A DNA stretch of 64,000 nucleotides from an uncultured Tenacibaculum sp. (GTDB taxonomy: Bacteria; Bacteroidota; Bacteroidia; Flavobacteriales; Flavobacteriaceae): positions 1 through 64,000 of the forward strand of contig CANMJA010000010.1 of the NCBI GenBank assembly GCA_947498055.1, in the 5' to 3' direction. The translations under genes and the position numbers were made by a program. Numbering within the stretch: the stretch's first letter is position 1; every line of letters starts with the position of its first letter. The notes beneath the pieces were generated by a model. That model made no database searches, was not told the origin of the DNA, and saw only the letters and a list, made by a program, of their open reading frames with translations. This document shows, piece after piece, positions 19,716 to 28,948 of this stretch.

Positions 19716-20735
19716 ATGAAAGCAACTCTTTACAAAGGGAATAAAACATTGTCCTTAGTTGATAAAAAACTAGAAGAACCAAAGGCAGATGAAGTGAGAA
19801 TTAAAGTAGCGTATGCTGGTGTATGTGGAACAGATATGCATATTTATCATGGTATGATGGATGGTAGGGTAAACATACCAGTTACTATTGGTCATGAAAT
19901 GTCAGGAGTTATAGATGCAGTAGGTAGTGATACTTCAGATTTCAAAGTTGGAGATAAAGTGGTTGTAAGACCTCTTGATGATAGATTAGCAAAACCATCA
20001 GATAAAGGATTTAACCATATATGTGAAGAGTTAAAATTTATTGGAATAGATAGCCCTGGTGCAATGCAACAATATTGGAATGTTCCTGCATTTACACTTC
20101 ATAAGTTGCCAGAAACAACAGATTTAAAGTTGGCAGCTTTAGTAGAACCTTTATCTGTAGCAACGCACGATGTAAGAATGAGTGGTTTAAAGCCAGAAGA
20201 ATTCGCTGTTGTTTTAGGAGGAGGTCCTATAGGTATGTTAATAGCTCTTGTAGCTAAAGAAATGGGAGCAAACGTTTTAATTTCAGAAGTAAATGAGAGT
20301 AGAATAGCTAAAGCTAAAGAAATGGGGTTAAATGCCATTAATCCTATAGAAACAGATTTAGTAGAGTATGTAAAAGAAAAAACGAATGGAAGGTTAGCTG
20401 ACGTAGTATTTGAAGTAGCAGGAGTACAATCGACCTTAGATATAATGACAGAAGTCGCAGGTATTCGAGGAAGAATTGTAATGGTTGCAATTCATGGACA
20501 ACCTAAACCAGTAAACTTATTTAAGTTCTTCTGGAAAGAATTACAATTAATAGGAGCGAGAGTTTATGAAAAGGAAGATTATGAAAGATCTATTCAGTTA
20601 ATTGATGAGAATAATTTACCATTTTCAGAAATGATTACGAATGTAGAGCCTTTATCAAAAATTCAAGAAATATTTGAGGGTATAGATGAGAATCCTAACG
20701 GAATGAAAACGTTAATTGACTGTCAGTCAGTATAA
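19716..20735 (+). CDS. Zinc-type medium-chain dehydrogenase, probable 2-keto-3-deoxy-L-galactonate 5-dehydrogenase
   Basis: 339-residue medium-chain dehydrogenase/reductase related to sorbitol and threonine dehydrogenases. Catalytic zinc ligands are readable (C37 in GVCGTDMH, H60-E61 in GHEM), as is the Rossmann loop VLGGGPIG. The structural-zinc lobe is unusual: where relatives have four cysteines, this protein has RPLDDRLAKPSDK and a single C103, so the structural zinc is probably absent. In the known 3,6-anhydro-L-galactose pathway (Vibrio EJY3, Postechiella), 2-keto-3-deoxy-L-galactonate is oxidised at C5 by such an enzyme, and the next gene, an SDR, reduces the product to D-KDG. The assignment rests on operon context. 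Confidence 0.7.
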   Translation: MKATLYKGNKTLSLVDKKLEEPKADEVRIKVAYAGVCGTDMHIYHGMMDGRVNIPVTIGHEMSGVIDAVGSDTSDFKVGDKVVVRPLDDRLAKPSDKGFNHICEELKFIGIDSPGAMQQYWNVPAFTLHKLPETTDLKLAALVEPLSVATHDVRMSGLKPEEFAVVLGGGPIGMLIALVAKEMGANVLISEVNESRIAKAKEMGLNAINPIETDLVEYVKEKTNGRLADVVFEVAGVQSTLDIMTEVAGIRGRIVMVAIHGQPKPVNLFKFFWKELQLIGARVYEKEDYERSIQLIDENNLPFSEMITNVEPLSKIQEIFEGIDENPNGMKTLIDCQSV

Positions 20736-20744
20736 AAAATAATA

Positions 20745-21515
20745 ATGGGAATATTAGATAAATTTAGTTTAGAAGGTAAAACAGCTTTAGTAACAGGTTG
20801 TAAAAGAGGAATCGGAAAAGGAATGGCGATTGCATTGGCGGAAGCTGGAGCAAATATTATTGGAGTTTCTGCATCTTTAGAATTAGAAGGAAGTGATGTA
20901 GAGAAAGAAGTAGTAGCCTTAGGGAGGTCTTTTACAGCTTATCAATGTGACTTTGGAGATAGAAAAGGATTATACGAATTTATAAACAAAGTTAAAGAAG
21001 ATCATACTAAAGTAGATATCCTTGTAAATAATGCAGGAACAATTTTAAGAGCACCTGCAGTAGAACATTCAGATGAATATTGGGATAAGGTGATTGAAAT
21101 TAATCAATCTGCTCAATTTATTTTAACCAGAGAGTTTGGAAAAGAAATGGTAAAAAGAGAAGAAGGAAAAATTATTTTTACAGCTTCACTATTAACATTT
21201 CAAGGAGGAATAACAGTGCCAGGTTATGCAGCTAGTAAAGGAGCTGTAGGACAGTTAACAATGGCTTTTGCAAATGAATGGGCAAGTAAAGGAATAAATG
21301 TAAATGCAATAGCACCTGGATATATCTCTACAGATAATACAGAAGCATTAAGAAATAACCCAGAAAGAGCTAATTCTATTTTATCTAGAATTCCTGCTGG
21401 AAGATGGGGTAAACCAGAAGATTTTGCAGGTCCAATAGTATTTTTGGCATCTAAAGCATCAGATTATATGAATGGATCTGTAATGCTAGTAGATGGCGGT
21501 TGGATGGGAAGATAA
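20745..21515 (+). CDS. KduD-like SDR, probable 2,5-diketo-3-deoxy-galactonate reductase giving D-KDG
   Basis: 256-residue classical SDR. NAD(P)-binding TGCKRGIG (about 18-25), NNAG (about 91-94), catalytic serine in TASLLTFQGG and YAASK (about 160-164). The C-terminal GSVMLVDGGWMGR is typical of the KduD (2-deoxy-D-gluconate/2-keto-3-deoxygluconate dehydrogenase) branch. It lies 9 bases after the Zn-dehydrogenase and 32 before the aldehyde dehydrogenase. In the anhydrogalactose route this enzyme would invert C5 stereochemistry by re-reducing the diketo intermediate. The family is clear; the substrate is inferred. Confidence 0.75.
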   Translation: MGILDKFSLEGKTALVTGCKRGIGKGMAIALAEAGANIIGVSASLELEGSDVEKEVVALGRSFTAYQCDFGDRKGLYEFINKVKEDHTKVDILVNNAGTILRAPAVEHSDEYWDKVIEINQSAQFILTREFGKEMVKREEGKIIFTASLLTFQGGITVPGYAASKGAVGQLTMAFANEWASKGINVNAIAPGYISTDNTEALRNNPERANSILSRIPAGRWGKPEDFAGPIVFLASKASDYMNGSVMLVDGGWMGR

Positions 21516-21547
21516 AATTAAGTTAAATACGATAATACAACTAGAGA

Positions 21548-23002
21548 ATGTCAACAATTAAAGAATATCAGTTATTTATTAATGGGGAATGGAGAACTTC
21601 AACGTCTAAAGATACTATAGATGTTGTAAACCCTTCAACGGAAGAAGTTGTAGCAAGAGTTCAAAATGGAACAGCTGAGGAGGCTTTAGAAACTCTTAAG
21701 TATGCAGATGAAGCCCAAAAGAAATGGAAAAAATTGCCTGCTAGAACAAGAGGAGAATATTTATATAAACTAGCAGATGAAATTGATAATAATGCAGATC
21801 ACTTAGCAGAACTTTTAGTAAATGAACAAGGTAAATTATTAAAGGTAGCAAAAATAGAAGTAGCAGTTACAGCTTCTTTTATTAGATATGCAGCAGAAGG
21901 AGCTAGAAGAATTGAAGGAGATATTATACCTTCAGACAATCCAGATGAACAAATTTGGATTCAAAAAGTACCAAGAGGAGTTGTTGTAGCAATAACTGCA
22001 TGGAATTTTCCTTTAGCTCTTGCAGGAAGAAAATTAGGGCCAGCTTTAGTTGCAGGTAACTCTGTGGTAATTAAACCAACTTCAGAAACACCTTTAGCTA
22101 CTTTAGAATTAGGATATTTAGCAAATAAAGTAGGAATTCCAAAAGGAGTAATAAATATTTTAACAGGACCAGGTAGAGCTATGGGTAATGCTTTAGTAGA
22201 AAGTCCTATTACTAAAATGGTTACTATGACAGGTTCTACACCTGTAGGTCAACAAATAGCTAGAAATGCTGCTCAAAATTTAACACATGTGCAATTAGAA
22301 TTAGGTGGTAAGGCACCATTAATCGTTTTTGAAGATGCAGATATAGATAATGCAGTAGATTCTGCTTTACATTCTCGATTTGATAATTGTGGACAAGTAT
22401 GTACTTGTAATGAAAGAATGTACATACACGAAGGTATTTACGATGAATTTATGGAAAAATTCTTAAGTAAAGTAAAAGCCATAAAAATAGGTGACCCAAT
22501 GTTAGAAGACACAGATATGGGACCTAAAGTAAATGAGTCTGAATTAAAGAACATGGAACACTTAGTAGAAATAAGTGTAAAGGAAGGAGCAACACTAGCA
22601 GCTGGAGGAAAAAGACCTGAAGGAGCAGAATTTGAAAAAGGATTTTGGTTTGAACCTACAGTTTTAACGGGGGTTACTCAAGAAATGACAATTGTTCATG
22701 AAGAGTCTTTCGGTCCTATTTTACCAGTTTTAAAATTCAAAACCTTCGACGAAGTAATTGGGTACGCAAATGATTGTGATTATGGTTTAGCGGCTATGGT
22801 ATTTACAAATGATATTAGCACAATTATGAAGTGTAATGAAGAGCTTGAATTTGGAGAAATTTATGTAAACAGAGGGCATGGAGAACAACACCAAGGATTT
22901 CATAACGGGTATAAGCTTTCAGGTTCTGGAGGAGAAGATGGAAAATATGGTTTCGAACAATATTTAGAGAAAAAGACTTTTTACGTTAAGTTTAAAGCCT
23001 AA
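21548..23002 (+). CDS. Aldehyde dehydrogenase, probable 3,6-anhydro-L-galactose dehydrogenase
   Basis: 484-residue NAD(P)-dependent aldehyde dehydrogenase. It shows the ITAWNFPLALAGRK cofactor segment, the catalytic glutamate region LELGGKAP (about 251) and the nucleophile C285 in NCGQVC. Clustered with GH117 and the enolase-superfamily cycloisomerase, it most likely oxidises 3,6-anhydro-L-galactose to 3,6-anhydrogalactonate, the entry step of the pathway. A paralogue with the same C-terminal layout (GEDG..G.E.YL.K) lies at 43551-45008. Confidence 0.82.
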   Translation: MSTIKEYQLFINGEWRTSTSKDTIDVVNPSTEEVVARVQNGTAEEALETLKYADEAQKKWKKLPARTRGEYLYKLADEIDNNADHLAELLVNEQGKLLKVAKIEVAVTASFIRYAAEGARRIEGDIIPSDNPDEQIWIQKVPRGVVVAITAWNFPLALAGRKLGPALVAGNSVVIKPTSETPLATLELGYLANKVGIPKGVINILTGPGRAMGNALVESPITKMVTMTGSTPVGQQIARNAAQNLTHVQLELGGKAPLIVFEDADIDNAVDSALHSRFDNCGQVCTCNERMYIHEGIYDEFMEKFLSKVKAIKIGDPMLEDTDMGPKVNESELKNMEHLVEISVKEGATLAAGGKRPEGAEFEKGFWFEPTVLTGVTQEMTIVHEESFGPILPVLKFKTFDEVIGYANDCDYGLAAMVFTNDISTIMKCNEELEFGEIYVNRGHGEQHQGFHNGYKLSGSGGEDGKYGFEQYLEKKTFYVKFKA

Positions 23003-23169
23003 CAATTCAATTTTGTGTTTTTAGTATAAGTATTAAAATTTAGATTTTTCAAACAAGGAACATCTAAAGAGTTAATTACGAAAAACAATACAATTGCAAT
23101 CTTCAAAAGCAAGATAGAATTTAGGTATATAATGGTTTTCTAAATAAAATGTAATTCCTAATACATGTA

Positions 23170-23218
23170 AACAGTAACGAATATTGAATTAGTTAAAATC
23201 AATATTTAGTAAACTGTT
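23170..23218. promoter_or_regulatory. Nested inverted repeat in front of the cycloisomerase gene
   Basis: Two concentric inverted repeats: AACAGT/ACTGTT (23170-23175 with 23213-23218) and AATATTGA/TCAATATT (23180-23187 with 23199-23206), around an 11-base centre. It lies in a 262-base gap within the operon, directly before the gene. It may be an operator of an internal promoter or an mRNA hairpin. Confidence 0.4.
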
Positions 23219-23264
23219 GTAGATGAATGTTAAGGAAGTTTTAAATTCAATTAAAATAAAAAAT

Positions 23265-24356
23265 ATGGGTGTAAAGATAGCGAGTGTCAAAACTAAATTA
23301 TTTACAGTTCCATTACCAGAAGTAATGTCAGATGCTAAGCATGGTGATCATTATCATTTTGAGTTAGTAACAGTTACCATTACGTTAGAAGATGGTTCTG
23401 AAGGTACTGGGTATACTTATACAGGAGGTAAAGGAGGTCATGCGATTAAAGCAATGATAGAGCATGATTTTACGAATGTATTAATAAATAAAGACGGAAC
23501 TGATGTAGAAGGTATTTATGAGTTTTTAGAATGGCATATTCATTATGTAGGAAGAGGAGGAATAGCTTCTTTTGCAATATCTGCGGTAGATATTGCCTTA
23601 TGGGATATTCGCTGTAAAAGAGCAGGGAAACCTTTATGGGAAATGGCTGGTGGAGCAGGAAATACATGCAAGGCGTATTGTGGAGGAATAGATTTAATGT
23701 TTTCAATAGAGAAACTGCTAAGTAACATGGATAATTATTTATCTAGAGGTTTTAACGCAGTAAAAATTAAAATTGGAAAGGAAAATTTAGAAGAAGATAT
23801 TCAGCGTATCAAAGCAGTAAGAGAACATATTGGACCTGATGTTACGTTTATGGTTGATGCAAATTACTCTATGACTGTTGAGAAGGCAATCAAAGCAATA
23901 GAAGCTTTTAAGCAATATGATATAACATGGTTTGAAGAACCTATAATTCCTGATAATTATAAAGGGTTTGCCGAAATTGTAGATGCAACAGATTTTCCTT
24001 TAGCAATGGGAGAAAATTTGCATACAATTCATGAATTTGAATATGCATTAGAACAAGCAAAATTATCTTTTATACAACCAGATGCTTCTAATTGTGGAGG
24101 AATTTCAGGTTGGCTTGCAGCTGCAAGGCTAGCCGATAAACATCATATTCCAGCATGTTCGCATGGAATGCAAGAATTACATGTGAGTTTAGTTTCTGCA
24201 CAACCAAATGCAGGTTGGTTAGAAGTACATAGTTTCCCTATAGACGAATACACAAAAAGACCATTGGTGGTAGAGAATTTTAAAGCTGTAGCACCTAATA
24301 AACCAGGAATTGGAGTAGAATTTGATTGGGATAAACTAGAACCCTTTAAGCAATAA
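23265..24356 (+). CDS. Enolase-superfamily 3,6-anhydro-L-galactonate cycloisomerase
   Basis: Mandelate racemase/muconate-lactonising subgroup of the enolase superfamily, 363 residues from the ATG at 23265. An in-frame ATG at 23223 would add 14 unconserved residues, and [13 protein letters not shown] looks like the true N-terminus. Catalytic bases K167-x-K169 (VKIKIG), metal ligands D198, E224 and E250, and H300 (CSHGMQ) are all present. Cycloisomerases of this type open the anhydro ring of 3,6-anhydrogalactonate to 2-keto-3-deoxygalactonate. It is 7 bases from the GH117 gene, which fixes the pathway. Other acid sugar dehydratase activities remain formally possible. Confidence 0.82.
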   Translation: MGVKIASVKTKLFTVPLPEVMSDAKHGDHYHFELVTVTITLEDGSEGTGYTYTGGKGGHAIKAMIEHDFTNVLINKDGTDVEGIYEFLEWHIHYVGRGGIASFAISAVDIALWDIRCKRAGKPLWEMAGGAGNTCKAYCGGIDLMFSIEKLLSNMDNYLSRGFNAVKIKIGKENLEEDIQRIKAVREHIGPDVTFMVDANYSMTVEKAIKAIEAFKQYDITWFEEPIIPDNYKGFAEIVDATDFPLAMGENLHTIHEFEYALEQAKLSFIQPDASNCGGISGWLAAARLADKHHIPACSHGMQELHVSLVSAQPNAGWLEVHSFPIDEYTKRPLVVENFKAVAPNKPGIGVEFDWDKLEPFKQ

Positions 24357-24363
24357 AAAAACA

Positions 24364-25482
24364 ATGAGTGATAATATAACAGAGGAACAGTTAGATTTCT
24401 TAGGAATAACAAATAAAGACAAGTTAAGTGCTGCAAGTAAAAGAGCACTTAAATGGCCAATTGATTTAGGTAATGAATGGTTTTTTGAATACCAAGTAGA
24501 AGACTTAAAAGGAGATTTGGCTTATGAAGAAGGAGTAGTAAGAAGAGATCCAAGTGCAATGATTAAGCATGATGAAAAGTACTTTGTATGGTATTCTAAA
24601 TCTATTGGTGCTACAGATGGGTTTGCAGGAGATATAGAAAATGAAAAAGTATTTCCTTGGGATAGATGCGATATTTGGTTTGCAAGTTCTTATGATGGAA
24701 TTAATTGGAAAGAAGAAGGTGTTGCCGTAAAAAGAGGAGAAAAGGGAGCTTATGATGATAGATCGGTATTTACACCTGAAATAATGGAACATGAAGGAAT
24801 CTATTATTTAAGTTATCAAACAGTTAAGAGCCCATATAGTGTTAGAGTTAAAAATGAAGTAGGTCTTGCTTGGTCAGACTCTCCTTATGGTCCTTGGACG
24901 AAATCAGAAGAGCCAATATTAAGTCCTGCAGATAATGGAGTTTGGAAAGGAGAAGCAGATAATCGTTTCATGGTAGAAAAGAAAGGAGATTTTGATAGTC
25001 ATAAGGTACACGATCCATGTATTATTCCATTTAATAATAAGTTCTATCTATATTATAAAGGAGAACAAATGGGAGAAGAAATCACCTTTGGTGGTCGTCA
25101 AATAAGACATGGTGTAGCGATTGCAGATCACCCAAAAGGACCTTATATAAAATCAGAATATAATCCAATTTCTAATAGTGGACACGAAATTTGTGTTTGG
25201 AAATATAATGGAGGAATTACTTCATTAATAACAACAGATGGACCAGAAAAAAACACAGTGCAATGGTCTTCTGATGGAATTAATTTTGAAATAAAAGCTG
25301 TAGTAAAAGGAGCACCTCATGCTATTGGTTTAAATAGAACAGCAGACATAGAAAAGGAACCATGTGAAATTCTTCGTTGGGGATTAACGCATAAATATAT
25401 GAATGATGATTATCAATACATAAGAAGATTTACTACATGGAAATTGAAGCATCATACAGCTAAAGGAGAAAGAGGAGAATAA
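24364..25482 (+). CDS. GH117 α-1,3-L-neoagarooligosaccharide hydrolase
   Basis: 372 residues with the five-bladed β-propeller pattern of GH117. Key residues: D62 in RRDPS (probable base), D217 in VHDPC, and H274-E275 in SGHEI, a GH117 landmark. GH117 enzymes remove 3,6-anhydro-L-galactose from the non-reducing end of neoagarobiose and neoagarooligosaccharides. There is no signal peptide, so it acts in the cytoplasm, where the sugar is handed to the dehydrogenase and cycloisomerase encoded just upstream. It is the single strongest marker that the locus targets agarose-type galactans. Confidence 0.9.
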   Translation: MSDNITEEQLDFLGITNKDKLSAASKRALKWPIDLGNEWFFEYQVEDLKGDLAYEEGVVRRDPSAMIKHDEKYFVWYSKSIGATDGFAGDIENEKVFPWDRCDIWFASSYDGINWKEEGVAVKRGEKGAYDDRSVFTPEIMEHEGIYYLSYQTVKSPYSVRVKNEVGLAWSDSPYGPWTKSEEPILSPADNGVWKGEADNRFMVEKKGDFDSHKVHDPCIIPFNNKFYLYYKGEQMGEEITFGGRQIRHGVAIADHPKGPYIKSEYNPISNSGHEICVWKYNGGITSLITTDGPEKNTVQWSSDGINFEIKAVVKGAPHAIGLNRTADIEKEPCEILRWGLTHKYMNDDYQYIRRFTTWKLKHHTAKGERGE

Positions 25483-25523
25483 AAAAGAACGAAGAATATA
25501 AACAAAAATTCAAACAGCAGTAA

Positions 25524-26570
25524 ATGAAAAAAGTGGTAACATTTGGAGAAATTATGCTTCGACTAACACCTCCAGGATATTTGAGGTTTTCACAAGCAAA
25601 TAGTTTCGATATTGAATATGGAGGAGGAGAATCTAATGTAGCTGTTTCCTTAGCTAATTTTGGGGTGCCTGTAGATTTTGTAACCAGAATTCCTGATAAT
25701 GATATAGGAAAGTGTGCACTTATGGAAGTTAGAAAAAGAGGCGTTGGTACAGATAAAATAATTTTTGGAGGAGATAGATTAGGAATTTATTTCTTAGAAA
25801 CGGGTGCTGTTAGTAGAGGTAGTAAAATAGTATATGACAGAGAGAATTCTTCTATGTCAAAAATAACTCCAGGAATGATAAATTGGGACGCTGTTTTTGA
25901 AGGAGTAGAATGGTTTCATTGGAGTGGTATAACACCTGCAATTTCTAAAAGTGCAGCAGATGCATGTTTAGAAGCAGTAAAAATAGCTTCTTCTAAAGGG
26001 ATTACCATTTCTACAGATTTTAATTACCGTGCGAAGCTTTGGAAATATTGTGATAATAAGAGCAGGCAAGATATTATGACTGAGTTAACGTCTTATAGCA
26101 ATGTAATTTTAGGAAGTGAATACGATGCAAATATGTTCTTCAATATAACTCCAGAATCCATTTCTGCAGAAATAAAAGGAGAAGAAAGAGAAAAAGCATC
26201 TTTTTTGTCTGTTTGTAACCAAATGAAACAAAAATTTCCTAGAATAGAAAAAATTATTAAAACATTCCGTAACTCTATATCAGCATCTCATAACAATTGG
26301 TCTGCAATTTTATACGATGGAGAAAAACTATACGAGTCACCAGAATACGAAATAACAGATATTGTTGACAGAGTAGGTGGAGGAGATTCTTTTATGGGAG
26401 CATTAATTTATGTTTTATTGAAAGATAAAAATAAAAATCAAGAAGCATTAAACTTTGCTATTGCAGCATCTTGTTTAAAGCATACAATAAAAGGAGATGT
26501 AAATTTAGTGACCATAGAAGAAGTAGAAAACCTGATGCAAGGAGATTCTTCTGGTCGAGTAGCTAGATAA
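25524..26570 (+). CDS. kdgK: 2-keto-3-deoxygluconate kinase (PfkB family)
   Basis: 348-residue ribokinase-family sugar kinase. It has the N-terminal GGGESNVAVSLANFG (about 32-46) and a C-terminal ATP/anion-hole motif DRVGGGDSFMGA (about 284-295), with GGGD replacing the usual GAGD. It would phosphorylate D-KDG, the end product of the anhydrogalactose branch, to KDPG for the aldolase 92 bases downstream. Confidence 0.85.
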   Translation: MKKVVTFGEIMLRLTPPGYLRFSQANSFDIEYGGGESNVAVSLANFGVPVDFVTRIPDNDIGKCALMEVRKRGVGTDKIIFGGDRLGIYFLETGAVSRGSKIVYDRENSSMSKITPGMINWDAVFEGVEWFHWSGITPAISKSAADACLEAVKIASSKGITISTDFNYRAKLWKYCDNKSRQDIMTELTSYSNVILGSEYDANMFFNITPESISAEIKGEEREKASFLSVCNQMKQKFPRIEKIIKTFRNSISASHNNWSAILYDGEKLYESPEYEITDIVDRVGGGDSFMGALIYVLLKDKNKNQEALNFAIAASCLKHTIKGDVNLVTIEEVENLMQGDSSGRVAR

Positions 26571-26662
26571 ATATCTTTTTCTTATTAATAAACTTAACCG
26601 TATTTCATTCAATTACATATTATAAATGTAAGGCTGAAATATAATGTCTAAATTCAATTATA

Positions 26663-27331
26663 ATGGCAAAGTATTCAAGATTAGAAGTTGTAAATACAAT
26701 GATAAATACAGGACTCGTTCCGCTTTTTTATCATCATGATATAGAAATTAGCAAGCAAGTAATACGTGCTTGTTATGAAGGAGGAGCTCGCTTATTAGAG
26801 TTTACAAATAGAGGTGATTTTGCACACGAAGTTTTTGCCGAATTAAATAAATACACATTAGAAAATTTACCAGGAATGATATTAGGTATTGGTTCTGTAA
26901 CCGATGCTGGTTCTGCTTCTCTATATATGCAATTAGGAGCAAATTTTATTGTAACACCGGTATTTAGAGAAGATATAGCAATTGCTTGTAATAGAAAAAA
27001 AGTATTATGGTCTCCAGGCTGTGGTAGTTTAACTGAAATTGCCAAAGCAGAAGAGTTGGGATGTGAGATAGTAAAGTTATTTCCTGGAGGAATTTATGGA
27101 CCCAATTTTGTGAAAGCAATAAAAGGACCACAACCTTGGACAATGATAATGCCCACAGGAGGAGTATCACCAGATAGAGAAAACTTAGAAGCTTGGTTTC
27201 ATTCTGGTGTAACTTGTGTTGGTATAGGTTCTAAATTAATTTCTAAAGAAGTTATAGAATCACAAAATTTCGATTTACTTAAAACTAAAGTTAAAAATGT
27301 AATTGAGCTGATACAAGAAATTAAAAAATAA
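26663..27331 (+). CDS. kdgA: KDPG aldolase
   Basis: 222-residue class I aldolase of the KDPG/KHG family. The Schiff-base lysine is K138 in EIVKLFPGG; GIGSVTDAG and the phosphate-binding IMPTGGVSPDRENLEAW are also present. It cleaves KDPG to pyruvate and glyceraldehyde 3-phosphate. It follows the kinase and precedes the sugar porter by 23 bases. A second aldolase of the family, at 51994-52635, goes with the galactonate genes, so each branch has its own. Confidence 0.87.
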   Translation: MAKYSRLEVVNTMINTGLVPLFYHHDIEISKQVIRACYEGGARLLEFTNRGDFAHEVFAELNKYTLENLPGMILGIGSVTDAGSASLYMQLGANFIVTPVFREDIAIACNRKKVLWSPGCGSLTEIAKAEELGCEIVKLFPGGIYGPNFVKAIKGPQPWTMIMPTGGVSPDRENLEAWFHSGVTCVGIGSKLISKEVIESQNFDLLKTKVKNVIELIQEIKK

Positions 27332-27354
27332 AAACAAACCAAATCTAAAATATT

Positions 27355-28944
27355 ATGTCTAGTAAACAACTGTATACAATTCGCATATCAATGATCGTAG
27401 CCTTAGGAGGATTCCTATTAGGTTTCGATGCATCTGTTATTTCAGGAGTATTAAAATTTATAAGATCAGAATTTAATTTGTCTGATATTCAAGTTGGTTG
27501 GGCGGTAAGTTCCATAACATTAACAGCTGTAATTGGAATGATTGTTACAGGGCCAATGAGTGATAAATACGGAAGAAGAATATTACTAAAATATGCGGCA
27601 TTGTTGTTTACTGTATCTGCTATTGGTTCAGCGCTTGCAGGATCATTTTTTTGGCTGATATTTTTTAGATTAATAGGAGGTTTAGCTGTTGGAGCATCAT
27701 TAGTAATAGCACCTATGTATATTGCTGAAATTGCACCAGCAGAAAAAAGAGGTCAGTTAGTATCTATAAACCAATTAAATATTGTGTTAGGTATTTCTAT
27801 TGCTTTTTTTACCAATTATTTAATCCTTCAATGGGGAGAATCTAATAGTGAGTGGAGCAATTCTTTAGGGTTAAAAGAATGGAACTGGAGATGGATGTTA
27901 GGAATTGAATCTTTACCAGCAATCATTTATTTTTTAGGTTTATTCATAGTACCAAGAAGTCCACGTTGGTTATTAACTAAAGAAAGAAAAGAGGAGGCTT
28001 TAGATGTTATAAAAAGAATAGCATCAACAGATGAAGAAGCTGAAAAACAAGTAGAAGAAGTATCTAAAAGTATTATAGAAACGAAAGGAAAAGAGAAGTC
28101 TAAAGTATCAGACTTATTTAGTAGTTCTATGAGAAAAGTTATTATTATAGGATTATTAGTAGGTGTTTTTCAACAATTAGTAGGAATTAATGCAGTATTA
28201 TTTTATGCGCCAATGATTTTTGAACAAACTGGTATGGGAACAGACGCATCTTTTATACAAGCAGTTCTTGTTGGACTTACTAATTTAGTGTTTACCATGG
28301 TAGCAATTTATACTATTGATAAATTAGGTAGAAAACCATTACTAATTATAGGTATGGCAGGTATTACACTTTGTTTAGGTTTATTAACTTATGGATTTAG
28401 TAATGCAACTTATTCTTTAAATAAAGAAGCAGTTAATAAAGTAATAACATCGGTAGGTAGTGAAGATCCTAATAAATCTAAAATTGATGAAATTACGACT
28501 CTTGAAGGGAAAAAATTCGAAAACGATTTAGTCTTTAAAAAAGAAATTTCAAAAGTAATAGGAGAGGAAGCTTTTAAGAAACACGGAACTATGATTTCTA
28601 ATGCAGGAACCACAATGAATACCAATTTAATACTTTTTAGTATTTTAGGTTTTGTTGCTTCCTTCGCAGTTTCTATAGGGCCAGTAATGTGGGTGCTTTT
28701 CTCAGAATTATTTCCAAATAAAATTAGAGGATTAGCTATTTCATTCGTTGGTTTTGTAAACTTAGGTATTTCTTTCTTAGTACAGTTTTTATTTCCTTGG
28801 GAGCTTTCTACTTTTGGTAATACAATTACATTTTTAATTTTCACCTTATTCGCCCTTGTAGGATTTGTGTTTATTTGGATTACTGTTCCTGAAACAAAAG
28901 GAAAATCATTAGAGGAGTTAGAAGAAATTTTAGTAAAAGAATAA
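27355..28944 (+). CDS. MFS sugar porter, probably for 3,6-anhydro-L-galactose or an agar disaccharide
   Basis: 529-residue inner-membrane carrier of the sugar porter family with 12 predicted helices. Signatures: GGFLLGFDASVISG in helix 1, DKYGRR between helices 2 and 3, VPRSPRWLL after helix 6, QQLVGINAVLFYAP in helix 7 and VPETKGKSLEELEE at the C-terminus. A hydrophilic insertion of about 65 residues (about 350-415) enlarges an external loop in the C-terminal half, as often seen in Bacteroidota porters. It lies in the anhydrogalactose operon, 4 bases before the GH50 gene, so it should carry the products to the cytoplasmic GH117 and dehydrogenase. The exact sugar is not readable. Confidence 0.85.
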   Translation: MSSKQLYTIRISMIVALGGFLLGFDASVISGVLKFIRSEFNLSDIQVGWAVSSITLTAVIGMIVTGPMSDKYGRRILLKYAALLFTVSAIGSALAGSFFWLIFFRLIGGLAVGASLVIAPMYIAEIAPAEKRGQLVSINQLNIVLGISIAFFTNYLILQWGESNSEWSNSLGLKEWNWRWMLGIESLPAIIYFLGLFIVPRSPRWLLTKERKEEALDVIKRIASTDEEAEKQVEEVSKSIIETKGKEKSKVSDLFSSSMRKVIIIGLLVGVFQQLVGINAVLFYAPMIFEQTGMGTDASFIQAVLVGLTNLVFTMVAIYTIDKLGRKPLLIIGMAGITLCLGLLTYGFSNATYSLNKEAVNKVITSVGSEDPNKSKIDEITTLEGKKFENDLVFKKEISKVIGEEAFKKHGTMISNAGTTMNTNLILFSILGFVASFAVSIGPVMWVLFSELFPNKIRGLAISFVGFVNLGISFLVQFLFPWELSTFGNTITFLIFTLFALVGFVFIWITVPETKGKSLEELEEILVKE

Positions 28945-28948
28945 GACC

